Of a stretch of 64,000 nucleotides of DNA, positions 44,364-52,608 are shown piece by piece. A model generated the notes under the pieces. It searched no databases. It was not told the origin of the DNA and worked only from the letters and a program-made list of their open reading frames with translations. Source of the DNA: Ruegeria sp. A3M17 (GTDB taxonomy: Bacteria; Pseudomonadota; Alphaproteobacteria; Rhodobacterales; Rhodobacteraceae); contig NZ_QOCF01000002.1 of assembly GCF_003318255.1 (NCBI RefSeq), positions 62,001 to 126,000 of the forward strand, read 5' to 3'. The position numbers and the translations under genes were made by a program. Position 1 is the first letter of the stretch; each line of letters starts with the position of its first letter.

Positions 44364-44693
44364 GTGGAGGATTTCTTCAAGATGCGGGACATTGCGTCTT
44401 ATCCGGTGGGCCTTGCTATGGGTGAGGTTGGTATATCAGGCGACGATGCATTCCAGCGCTACGCAGCCGTCAGCATGCCAAGTCTTGAAAAGGTAGGAGG
44501 CCGTTTTCTACTGGTTGCACCTTTCAGCACTATGTTCATCGGGGTCGCTGAAGATTGGGATCTGGTCGCAATCGGGTCAAATCTAAACGCCGATGCGCTG
44601 CTGTCACTTTTTGATTTGAAGGACTACCGCGAAACCTACTATCACCGGACTGCGGCCTGCCGCGATCAAAAAGTGTCACTCCGCATTGGTTAG
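44364..44693 (+). CDS. DUF1330-like small protein
   Basis: A 109-residue frame with VGLAMGEVGISGDDAFQRYA, VSMPSLEKVGGRFLLVAP and LFDLKDYRETYYHRTAACRD, a layout like DUF1330 (a dimeric ferredoxin-like fold; function unknown). The first codons (from the GTG at 44364) overlap the signal-peptide coding region of the divergent hydrolase, and the normal family N-terminus would start near residue 14. The region 44694-44965 downstream shows no gene. Confidence 0.5.
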   Translation: MEDFFKMRDIASYPVGLAMGEVGISGDDAFQRYAAVSMPSLEKVGGRFLLVAPFSTMFIGVAEDWDLVAIGSNLNADALLSLFDLKDYRETYYHRTAACRDQKVSLRIG

Positions 44694-44965
44694 GCCATAA
44701 AGAACTAAAATACGGTAAATCCACGCAAAATAAGCTACTTATCGAAACCAAACTTGAACATGATCGACGACAAAAGCTTGCATGAACGGTAGCTAAGATT
44801 GGCGAAGCCGGCTCTGTCCGCATCTTTCGACTTCGTACGCGGCGCAGCGAAGGGATGTTCTCGTTCGGAGTGATGCGAAAACGACCCTTTTCGTGGCAGT
44901 TTTGACGGGGTTCCAAGTGCTTGATTTCGCTAGTGCTGGACTGCCGCAAAAACCTAGTGCAAAAT

Positions 44966-45311
44966 GAATCCGTCAAAATTGGCCATGCACGAGTATCTAC
45001 CGACGGACAGAACCTCTACCTACAAGTCGAGGCTCTGACCGAACCCGGAAGCGATCATATCATCCCCGATCAGGCAAAGCGGCGCAACAGCTGCTGAGAG
45101 CCGCGCCGGTTTTGCCGAAGCGTTGGAACTGCTTGGCAAAGGTGATCTTCTGGTGGTCTGGAAGCTTGATAGGATAGGGCGGTCCATCGCAGATCTCATC
45201 CACATTCTGAAGCTTTTCGGAGATCGCGGAATCGAGTTCCGGAGTCTGACAGACGGGATCGATACGACGACCGCAGGCGGCCAGTTGGTTTTTCACATTA
45301 TGGGGGAGTGA
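44966..45311 (+). pseudogene. Serine recombinase (resolvase/invertase) remnant, frameshifted
   Basis: One frame reads KIGHARVSTDGQNLYLQVEALTE, the N-terminus of resolvases with the catalytic Ser in ARVST, and stops at TGC TGA near 45097. Another frame from about 45100 reads EALELLGKGDLLVVWKLDRIGRS and TAGGQLVFHIMGE. Together these are the first ~110 residues of the catalytic domain; the DNA-binding part is gone. The fragment ends 22 bp before the IS30 element. Confidence 0.7.
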
Positions 45312-45333
45312 GCGATACCTGAACCGCGACTAT

Positions 45334-46431
45334 TGTTGAGGTCAGGGTAGGGGTCTCAGCGCAATTCCTCCATCATCTTTTCGCGGAAGACCTCGGCCGG
45401 TGTTTTCCATCCGAGGCATTTGCGAGGCGTGTTGTTTAGGCGGTCACAGATCGTTCTCAATTCGTGATCTGAGACTGCCGTGATGTCGCGCTTGCGGGGA
45501 AGCCATTGCCGAACCCTGCGGTTGGTATTCTCGACGGTGCTTTTTTGCACGGTGATGAGGGATCACAGAACCACGTTTGCGTTCGGATCTCGGCCTGAAG
45601 GTGCGGCCAACTCACGAACTCGGTGCCGCGGTCAAAAGTGATGGATTTGCGCGCCAGGTGGGGCAGATAGCGGACAGCATTCTTGATCTTGCCCATGACT
45701 GGTTTCGTCCGCTTGTTCGGGTTCTCCAGCAGCACTGTGAACCGGCTAATGCGCTCGACTAGCGACGTAACATTCAACTGGCCAAGCACCTGCTTGAATA
45801 GCATCAAATCGCCTTCCCAATGCCTAAAATGGCGGCGGTACGCGACATCATCCGGTCGATTCAGAATGCTGAAATCACGGTCGAACTTGGGGGCCCGACG
45901 TTTTCTGGCACGGCGCGGCCAACGACACATTCTGTACGCAGGCAGATACCACCAAAGTTCTTCGGCCAAACCTTCCTGAGAATAGATATAACGATAGATC
46001 GTTTCCTGACGCACGCGCACCATGGCGCCTTCATAGATTATCCGATTGCCGATCTGTTCCGGTGTCCAACCATTCTTCAGCGGCTCAACAACGCACTCAC
46101 GCAATTGAGGATAACGGATCAGCTTGCGTTGTCGGGCACGCCGATCTGCGGCTTTCCGATGAGCGGATGCGCCGTAATATCCATCGCATTTAGGCAGACA
46201 GGGATCCGAAAAGTAGTTCCGTTTGAGCTCACGATGGATGGTTGCCTTCGAGCGCTTCAACACGCGTGCCATCTCTCGGTCCGGGACTCTTGCTTGCCGC
46301 CAACGTTCAATTCTACGGCGTTCTTCGATGCTGAGTTACGAATACACTGTGCTCTTGCCATGATCTCCTCATTAGATAACTCATTGGCTTCTAACAGGAG
46401 TCACACTTGGAAATAGCGCGCACCCTCAACA
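45334..46431 (-). mobile_element. IS30-family insertion sequence
   Basis: A unit of about 1.1 kb, normal for IS30, bounded by an inverted TGTTGAGG (45334-45341) / CCTCAACA (46424-46431). The transposase inside has frameshifts, so the copy is probably inactive. Direct target repeats were not obvious. End positions are from the short shared repeat only. Confidence 0.6.
45356..46361 (-). pseudogene. IS30-family transposase, two frameshifts
   Basis: The ATG at 46361 follows GAGGAG and reads MARAQCIRN; about 9 codons later a frame change is needed to reach LSIEERRRIERWRQARVPDRE and the main frame MARVLKRSKATIHRELKRNY. DDE residues are in HWEGDLMLF, ITFDRGTEF and, after a second lost base near 45550, KSTVENTNRRVRQWLP. 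The C-terminal end NTPRKCLGWKTPAEVF is the normal IS30 ending. Confidence 0.82.
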
Positions 46432-46437
46432 GCGATA

Positions 46438-46488
46438 TGTTGCAACCAAGTAGAAATGTCACCGGGTTTGCAATGGAGAAGTGTCACC
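46438..46488. repeat. Left terminal inverted repeat of the ISNCY element
   Basis: Begins TGTTGCAACC; contains GAAATGTCAC (46454-46463) and AGAAGTGTCAC (46478-46488), mirrored at the right end. Confidence 0.75.
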
Positions 46489-46504
46489 AAGAGCACGGGC
46501 GGTA

Positions 46505-46557
46505 GCAAGGCTTGGCAGCCCGGAGACCTCAAATATGGCAGGGCTGAAAAGCCTTGC
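46505..46557 (-). terminator. Large hairpin after the DUF4279 gene
   Basis: GCAAGGCTT (46505-46513) pairs with AAGCCTTGC (46549-46557), and an inner AGCCC (46517-46521) pairs with GGGCT (46541-46545). It sits just after the stop of the minus-strand passenger gene, inside the element end. It lacks a T-run, so it may also be part of the recombination or RNA biology of the element. Confidence 0.5.
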
Positions 46558-46562
46558 GGAGA

Positions 46563-46979
46563 CTATTTGCCTGAACTGTCGTAGATGTCGAAATCGATTG
46601 TCAGACCTCGTTCAGCAAGCCTTTGCAACGTCTCGTTCGATAGGCTGACACCTTCATTGCCTTCTTTCATGAACAGGCCGCAGAAGATGTCCGCCCGATA
46701 TCGTGAGGTGAGATTTTGCCAGATGTTCATGTCATCGGTGAGCCGATCTAGAATCTCTGAAATCTGATCGTCAAAGTCGCCAGGTCCACGCCGCTCGGCA
46801 CTCAGTCGCCAGCCACCGCCTCGGGCAATTCGCTTTTGCCCCGTTACTTTGCCAACAATCTCTTCGCCTTTCCTCTCGGATTTGGTTGGCGGGCACCCGA
46901 GCAGCTTGGTGAGTTCATCGTGGTCCAGATCATCACCAAAGAACCGAAGGGATGCGGCTGAACCGCTCAATGCAGCCAT
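46563..46979 (-). CDS. DUF4279 protein, passenger of the ISNCY element
   Basis: A 138-residue protein with SLRFFGDDLDHDELTKLLGCPPTKSERKGE in pattern, GGGWRLSAERRGPGDFDDQI, YRADIFCGLFMKEGNEGVSLS and a C-terminal LTIDFDIYDSSGK, matching DUF4279. Many DUF4279 proteins are encoded near polymorphic toxin or immunity genes; the function is not proven. It lies 36 nt downstream of the transposase and inside the element's terminal repeats, so it moves with it. Confidence 0.82.
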   Translation of the reverse strand: MAALSGSAASLRFFGDDLDHDELTKLLGCPPTKSERKGEEIVGKVTGQKRIARGGGWRLSAERRGPGDFDDQISEILDRLTDDMNIWQNLTSRYRADIFCGLFMKEGNEGVSLSNETLQRLAERGLTIDFDIYDSSGK

Positions 46980-47015
46980 GAATTCTCTCTCAATAAATAT
47001 CTCAACATCAGTAAG

Positions 47016-48353
47016 TTATTCCGCCGCCTGCACAATCGTCTTTTTGGCGCGTGATCCGGAGGGACGGCCGGGCTTTCTGTCTCGCGGTTTATAACCCATC
47101 TTCTCGGAGTTTGTCCTGACCGGATATTTAGGTGGCGCCTTGTCCTGGATGTCCTTGATATGCGCCAGCACCGCGCCGAGGCGTTTGTTCTCTGTGATGG
47201 CCGCGTGAGTGACGCGCTGGTCCATGTCGAAGATGCTATAGGGCAGGGTGCGGCCTTTCCAGCGCACCTCGAACCGGCCGTCGACAAAGGCATAGGTGTC
47301 CACGTATTTGCCGACGAGGTCGCGCGTGATGTCACTCCCTTCCAGCATGATCCGTTTGCGGTCATAGGAGAACGTGAGTTGCTTGCCGACATAGCGGTTC
47401 TCACGCCAGCACAGCACATCCGCGAGCCGATCCGGTTCGACATTGAGAGCGCGGTGCAGGTTGTAGGACTTGGATGGAGTCCTTGCGAACTTGGCGTTAT
47501 AACGCCCCTTGAACCCTTGCAGATAGGCGTTTCCGGCCTTCATGTCAGAGATGCCGGCAAGGCGCAGTTCCTTGACCAGACGATCTTGCAGCGTCCGGTT
47601 CGCACGTTCAACACGCCCCTTGGCCTGAGAGCTGTTTGCGCAGAGAATCTCGATGTTCAACTCGTTTAACGCCCGGCCGAACTGGGTCATGCGCGCGCCG
47701 CCCCTGGCATCTTCCTCGGCCACACGGAACACCGTGTGCTTGTCGCTGTAAAACGCCACCGGGCGACCATGCTGAACTAGGTAGCCCTCGAGCGCTTCGA
47801 AATAACTGAACGTGCTCTCAGATTTGACGAAGCGCAGTTCCATCAAGGTGCTGGTGGCGTCATCGATGAAGACGAGCAGGGTGCAGGGATCGCCCCGATC
47901 CTCGAACCAGCGATGATCCGAGCCGTCGATCTGGATGAGCTCGCCAAAACACTCCCGGCGCAGCCGCGGCTGATGAAACGTTCGACGCTGCTTACGCGAC
48001 AGCCAGAGGCCATCTTCCTGCATCCATTTGCGAACCGTCTCGCGCGAGACCTTGAACCCGTGATGTTCTGCCAGCATCTCAGCTGCCAGTGTGGGCCCGA
48101 AATCCGCGTAGCTCTCCTTGATCAGTGCCATCGCATAATCGCGCTTGGCCGCCTGGATCCGATTGTTCGGCGGGCGTCCGCGCGCATTGTGCCTGATCGC
48201 AGCTGCACCGTCCTGGCGGTACCGCTTCAACAGCCTGAAAATCTGCCGCCGCGTCAGATCCAGCATGTTCGCCGCATTATCAACGCTCAGCCGACCATCA
48301 TCGACCTGCACCAAAACATCCACACGATACAACACGCGCTCGCTCATCATCAC
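47016..48353 (-). CDS. ISNCY/IS1202-type DDE transposase
   Basis: A 445-residue transposase that appears intact. The N-terminal HTH is SVDNAANMLDLTRRQIFRLLKRY, followed by GFKVSRETVRKWMQ. The rve-type catalytic core has LIQIDGSDHRWFEDRG (first Asp), a second acidic site around AFYSDKHTVF and the Glu in SQAKGRVERANRTLQDRLV. The C-terminal basic tail KPGRPSGSRAKKT is typical. Unlike the adjacent IS30 copy it has no frameshift, so the element may still be active. Confidence 0.88.
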   Translation of the reverse strand: MMMSERVLYRVDVLVQVDDGRLSVDNAANMLDLTRRQIFRLLKRYRQDGAAAIRHNARGRPPNNRIQAAKRDYAMALIKESYADFGPTLAAEMLAEHHGFKVSRETVRKWMQEDGLWLSRKQRRTFHQPRLRRECFGELIQIDGSDHRWFEDRGDPCTLLVFIDDATSTLMELRFVKSESTFSYFEALEGYLVQHGRPVAFYSDKHTVFRVAEEDARGGARMTQFGRALNELNIEILCANSSQAKGRVERANRTLQDRLVKELRLAGISDMKAGNAYLQGFKGRYNAKFARTPSKSYNLHRALNVEPDRLADVLCWRENRYVGKQLTFSYDRKRIMLEGSDITRDLVGKYVDTYAFVDGRFEVRWKGRTLPYSIFDMDQRVTHAAITENKRLGAVLAHIKDIQDKAPPKYPVRTNSEKMGYKPRDRKPGRPSGSRAKKTIVQAAE

Positions 48354-48390
48354 ACATCCCAGCTCGTCCTCATCTTGTTTTGAGGGTAGA

Positions 48391-48439
48391 GTGACACTTC
48401 TGCTTTGCTCATAAGTGACATTTCAGCTTTGCGGTTACA
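48391..48439. repeat. Right terminal inverted repeat of the ISNCY element
   Basis: Contains GTGACACTTCT (48391-48401) and GTGACATTTC (48415-48424) and ends GGTTACA at 48439, the inverse of the left end. Confidence 0.75.
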
Positions 48440-48616
48440 TTCAAAAGTCGTGTAATCAGTCTTATGTTAATAATTCTGTGTTTGAGTTGTCGCCAAGTTA
48501 GAAAATCAACGCCGGATACCTGCAAGGTTGACCCACGCGAATTCATCTACCATCCTATTTGCGTATAGCTTGTTGTATTGTGCTAACCTGCACGTTTTTT
48601 TGGCAAGGTCGATGAA
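48440..48616 (+). promoter_or_regulatory. Presumed promoter region of the ycaO operon
   Basis: A 177-bp AT-rich spacer between the ISNCY end and ycaO. TTGCGT followed about 16-17 nt later by TGCTAAC is the best sigma70-like pair; a TTGACC further upstream is an alternative. AAGG at 48605-48608 is the ribosome-binding site of ycaO. The IS may have separated the operon from older upstream control. Confidence 0.4.
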
Positions 48617-49822
48617 ATGACCGAGAATTCACAAAAGACCTACGTGCATGACACCCACCGTCTGCGCGACCCCGCGCACACCTTAAGCATCGTGCAACCA
48701 TTTCTTCGGGAAATGGGCATAACTCGGATCGCGAATCTGACCGGCCTGGATCGGATTGGTTTGCCTACCGTCATGGTTGCTCGTCCCAATTCCCGATCTG
48801 TTGCGGTGTCACTTGGTAAAGGACTGTCACTGCAGGCAGCACAAGCTTCAGGCGTTATGGAGGCGATCGAATCCTGGCATGCCGAACGTGTGCGGCTTCC
48901 GCAACGGCTTGCCAGATTTACCGATTTGGCTGATGAAGCGACCGTTGTGGATGTGGAGCGATTGCCTAAGGTCACCGGCGCGCAGTTTGATCCCAACGGC
49001 AACATGCTGTGGGTAGAAGGCCGGGATTTGAAAAGCCAACATGCCTGCTGGGTTCCGCTTGAGATGGTGGACACTGACTACACTTCCGCTCCACTCGCCG
49101 GACAACGCGCCTTTCCCAGAACAACAAACGGTTTGGCTTCGGGCAATAATGATGCCGAAGCCAGTTGTCATGCGATTTGCGAATTGATTGAGCGCGATGC
49201 AACGACGCTGTGGTCTCATCAAACCACGACCGCGCGCGTTGATCTCGGCACTGTCGACGACCCACGATGTCAGGCGGCCATTGAAAAAATCACCGGCGCA
49301 AATCTGGAGATCGGGCTGTGGAACACCACGTCGGATATCGGAATTGCCAGTTTTCGCTGCGTGATCTGTGAGGCCGGCGGGCAGCCTGGTCACATCGGCA
49401 TCGGCGACGGATGCCATCCGGATCGTGCAATCGCGTTGCTGCGCGCGGTGACAGAAGCTGCTCAGACCCGGCTGACCTATATCTCGGGCGCCCGCGATGA
49501 TCTGGATCCGGCAGAATTCACTGACCAGGCGCAAACGGATCGGTGTAGATATGTGCGGGATCTGATCGATCGTGCCCCTCTGACAGAGAATTTCCAGGAC
49601 TGCCCGACGCATTCAACCAAGACATTCGAGGATGACCTGGCTTTGCTGCTGAACAGGTTAGAGACCGTCGGGATTTCTCAGGTGGTGATCGTGGACTTGT
49701 CTCGGCCGGAATATGATCTATCGGTTGTTCGGGCGGTCATACCGGGCTTGGAAGCACCACATGACGATGCGGATTATGTACCGGGCCTAAGAGCACTGCA
49801 GATCAGGCAGGAAACCGCATGA
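48617..49822 (+). CDS. YcaO-family ATP-dependent peptide backbone-modifying enzyme (TfuA-associated)
   Basis: A 401-residue YcaO protein. YcaO enzymes use ATP to phosphorylate a peptide amide and then form an azoline or, with TfuA and a sulfide source, a thioamide. ATP/Mg-binding elements are visible: SLGKGLSLQAAQASGVMEAIESWHAE around residues 65-90, GLASGNNDAEASCHAICELIERDA around 172-195 and GIGDGCHPDRAIALLRAVTEAAQTR around 255-280. The C-terminus (VPGLRALQIRQETA) lacks the proline-rich PxPxP end of azoline-forming YcaOs, in line with a TfuA-dependent thioamide type. It overlaps tfuA by ATGA. No E1-like or ocin-ThiF partner is present. Confidence 0.9.
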   Translation: MTENSQKTYVHDTHRLRDPAHTLSIVQPFLREMGITRIANLTGLDRIGLPTVMVARPNSRSVAVSLGKGLSLQAAQASGVMEAIESWHAERVRLPQRLARFTDLADEATVVDVERLPKVTGAQFDPNGNMLWVEGRDLKSQHACWVPLEMVDTDYTSAPLAGQRAFPRTTNGLASGNNDAEASCHAICELIERDATTLWSHQTTTARVDLGTVDDPRCQAAIEKITGANLEIGLWNTTSDIGIASFRCVICEAGGQPGHIGIGDGCHPDRAIALLRAVTEAAQTRLTYISGARDDLDPAEFTDQAQTDRCRYVRDLIDRAPLTENFQDCPTHSTKTFEDDLALLLNRLETVGISQVVIVDLSRPEYDLSVVRAVIPGLEAPHDDADYVPGLRALQIRQETA

Positions 49823-51177
49823 CCGTCGTCGTATTTGTGGGCCCTACCCTGCCGGCACAGGAAGTCACAGCACAATTGAATGCCGCGATTCTGCCCCCTG
49901 TTCAGCAGGGTGATGTTTATCGTGCAGCAAAGGACCAACCGCACGCCATCGGGATCATAGATGGGTTCTTTGAAGGTGTGCCCTCGGTCTGGCACAAGGA
50001 AATCTTGTGGGCGATGGAACAAGGGATACCGGTCTTTGGCAGCGCCAGCATGGGCGCACTGCGTGCCGCGGAACTAGCCGATTTTGGAATGATCGGTGTT
50101 GGCGGGATCTTTGAGGACTTCCTCAGCGGCGTTTTGCAGGATGACGATGAGGTCGCGGTTCTGCACAGCCCGGCAGAGCTGGGGTTTCAACCGCTCAGTA
50201 CACCGATGGTGTCTATCCGAGCCACAGTCAAACAGGCGCAAGCCCAGGGGATTTTGCCTTCTGAAAGCGTCGCCACCATCCTAGAGCATGCGAAATCCAG
50301 ACACTATCGGCACCGCATCTGGCAGAACATCGGCAAAGAGTTAAGCGACCTGCCCGGAATAGCGGCCTTTTTAGATTGGCTGCCCGACGGCCAAATTGAT
50401 GCCAAGGCAGATGACGCCCGGGCGATGCTGGCCCTTATGGCGGATTGCCTGTCGCAGGGCACCCTACCCCCAAGTCCTGTAACGCGGACCGAACCAACAT
50501 TGGTGTGGAAACAGTTGCGCAACCGCATCGACACCAACGAGGCCAGGAACCACGCGGTGATCGACGAGTTGAGGTTAGACCCGGAACTGTACGCCGAATT
50601 GCGCAACCGCGCAGTGCTGAGCGTGATGGCACAGGAAGAAGCCGCCGAGCAGGATCGGCAACCTGATCGTGAAGACCTGATCCTGCAGATGACGGACCAT
50701 AGGGCCAAAGCTGAATTGTCTCATAAAACGCATTTGATGGAATGGCTGGCCGCCAATGATCTGAACCTTGTGGAATATGAGGACATCCTGGCGGATGCCG
50801 CCCGGATCGATGCGACGGTCGCCGCGCGTTTGACCCAGTTAGATGGGCCATTGCTGGCCGAACTGAAACGAACCGGAAAGTATATCGATCTACGGGAACG
50901 GGCGGCCGCCAAGGAAAAGGCTGCGATTGTGAATGGGCAAATTTCGGGCGCAGATCGTCTGCGAATGGTCGTGTGGTATTTTGAAACGCGCCTTGATCGG
51001 GAAGTGCCGGATAACCTGGACAGCTATGCGACCTCGCTTGGCCTATCTGGGCGCGCGGAACTTGGTGCGTTGATCGAAGCAGAGTATTTGTTTTGCCACA
51101 GGAGTGCCTGTGCGGACGTCCCAAAAAGCAAGGTGACTTCCGCCCGGCACGAGGGGTCGATTGATGAACACACATGA
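49819..51177 (+). CDS. tfuA: TfuA-domain protein, YcaO partner for thioamidation
   Basis: A 452-residue protein whose first ~220 residues are a TfuA-like core: VVFVGPTLPAQEV, GIIDGFFEGVPSVWHKEILWAMEQGIPVFGSASMGALRAAEL and FGMIGVGGIFEDFLSG in pattern. TfuA proteins help YcaO make thioamides by delivering sulfide, shown for the archaeal McrA system. The remaining ~230 residues are an uncharacterised helical extension common in proteobacterial TfuAs. Coupled to ycaO by a four-base overlap and to the following protease gene by a 14-base overlap, so the three proteins are made together. Confidence 0.9.
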   Translation: MTVVVFVGPTLPAQEVTAQLNAAILPPVQQGDVYRAAKDQPHAIGIIDGFFEGVPSVWHKEILWAMEQGIPVFGSASMGALRAAELADFGMIGVGGIFEDFLSGVLQDDDEVAVLHSPAELGFQPLSTPMVSIRATVKQAQAQGILPSESVATILEHAKSRHYRHRIWQNIGKELSDLPGIAAFLDWLPDGQIDAKADDARAMLALMADCLSQGTLPPSPVTRTEPTLVWKQLRNRIDTNEARNHAVIDELRLDPELYAELRNRAVLSVMAQEEAAEQDRQPDREDLILQMTDHRAKAELSHKTHLMEWLAANDLNLVEYEDILADAARIDATVAARLTQLDGPLLAELKRTGKYIDLRERAAAKEKAAIVNGQISGADRLRMVVWYFETRLDREVPDNLDSYATSLGLSGRAELGALIEAEYLFCHRSACADVPKSKVTSARHEGSIDEHT

Positions 51178-52459
51178 GACTGTAAGCGACGAAGAACCCG
51201 GAACACGGTTCCTGCTGTATCCGCAATCACCTTTTCTGGAACCAGGCGCGCAACCGGAGCTTGTCGAAATTTCGGCTCCGCAAGGCAGTATCGGGCCGGG
51301 ACCGTCCGGACCGCGCATGTACACCGTCAATCCTGTTGGCAAAACCACACCTTACGGTGCCATCGTTCCGGGTCCGAATGGACCGGGCATGTATCTGCCG
51401 CCATGGGACGGGTACATTCAGCCGCCCGCAATGCCCGATGAGTTTGGAAATTTTTTTCATATTGCCCCAACTGACCCCGCATTTGAGGCGGCACATTTGT
51501 TCGGGTCGGCCCATTTCACAATGGATGTGTGGCAAGGGTATTTTGATCGACCAATCCCGTGGCATTTCGCGCCCGATTTCGACCGGCTTGAACTGTCCCT
51601 GCTACCAAGTCTGGACAACGCACATATTGGCTGGGGGTTTCTGGAAACGGGCGGCACACACGAACATGGAGATGAGTACCGCCCATACAGCCTGAACTTT
51701 GACGTTGTCTCCCATGAAATTGGACATGCCATTATTTATAGCGTCATTGGTATGCCGTCAGACGGGGATGCGTCGGGCGAATATTACGGATTTCACGAGT
51801 CCGCTGCCGATATGGTCGCCCTTCTTGCGTCGCTGCATTTTGGTTCGGTTGTTGACGCACTGTTAAAAAACACGCGGGGCAACCTGTACACATTCAATCG
51901 TCTGAACCGGTTTGCCGAACTGGGGGAAAACGCGCAAATCCGAATTGCCGCCAACACACGGTCCATGTCAGAGTTTGCGGCCGGATGGACCAGCGAACAC
52001 GATCTCTCCGAACCGTTGACCGGAGCGATGTTCGACATTTTCGTAGACATTTATCACGAGCGCCTGCTGCTGCATGGACTGATCTCACCCGAAGAAGAAC
52101 ATCTGTCCGATCAGCTAGAAGACTCTCCGGATTACAGCGAAGTCATGCAGGGTGTGTTTGATGCCCGTTATGCCGAAAACCCCGAAGGTTTCCGGATTGC
52201 TTTGCTTGAGGCGCGCGATTTTCTGGGAACCTATCTGGCCGACAGTTGGGAGCGGCTGGATGCAGATATGCTCAGCTATTTCGGTGTTGAAAAGGCCCTG
52301 TTGGCGGTTGATCAGGAAATCACTGGCGGTGCGTTTCGCAACATCATCGAAGGCAACTTCCGCATGCGCGATATTGGTCTGACATCTGCCGGTCCACGTC
52401 TTCCCGATCCCGAAGAAGACAGCCACTCGGCCTCGGTTCGCACGCAGGTGCCAGGGTAA
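51164..52459 (+). CDS. Putative cytosolic HEXXH zinc metalloprotease of the ycaO operon
   Basis: A 431-residue protein of unrecognised overall family. VVSHEIGHAI (His184-Glu185-His188) and, 24 residues on, HESAADMVAL (Glu212) form a gluzincin-type HExxH...E zinc site, as in M4/M36-like peptidases. The N-terminal 80 residues are Pro/Gly-rich with a doubled motif, GPSGPRMY (around 46-53) and GPNGPGMY (around 71-77). No signal peptide or membrane segment is seen. GAGGGG seven bases before ATG 51164 sets the start. In this setting the obvious job is to cleave the leader from a modified precursor or to separate core repeats; that is inference. Confidence 0.75.
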   Translation: MNTHETVSDEEPGTRFLLYPQSPFLEPGAQPELVEISAPQGSIGPGPSGPRMYTVNPVGKTTPYGAIVPGPNGPGMYLPPWDGYIQPPAMPDEFGNFFHIAPTDPAFEAAHLFGSAHFTMDVWQGYFDRPIPWHFAPDFDRLELSLLPSLDNAHIGWGFLETGGTHEHGDEYRPYSLNFDVVSHEIGHAIIYSVIGMPSDGDASGEYYGFHESAADMVALLASLHFGSVVDALLKNTRGNLYTFNRLNRFAELGENAQIRIAANTRSMSEFAAGWTSEHDLSEPLTGAMFDIFVDIYHERLLLHGLISPEEEHLSDQLEDSPDYSEVMQGVFDARYAENPEGFRIALLEARDFLGTYLADSWERLDADMLSYFGVEKALLAVDQEITGGAFRNIIEGNFRMRDIGLTSAGPRLPDPEEDSHSASVRTQVPG

Positions 52460-52608
52460 CTTGCAAATTCCTTTATTTTTAAACGGTTTTATGGCATGCA
52501 ATCGGAAGAAGTTTATTGGAACGCATTTGCTCGAATATTTTTCGAGTTTATTTTGAGGGGGAGATGAGGGTTCTGGCTTCGTCGATCCCATAATTGGGAG
52601 AGAGAGAT

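Larger units (their letters stand above)
46438..48439 (-). mobile_element. ISNCY (IS1202-like) element carrying a DUF4279 passenger gene
   Basis: Terminal inverted repeats of about 50 bp bound a 2-kb unit: the left end (46438-46488) and the reverse complement of the right end (48391-48439) both start TGT, contain GAAATGTCAC at bases 16-25 and AGAAGTGTCAC about 14 bases further in. The unit holds a transposase (47016-48353) and a second gene (46563-46979) on the same strand. The left end lies 7 bp from the IS30 end. No clear target duplication was seen. Confidence 0.75.
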
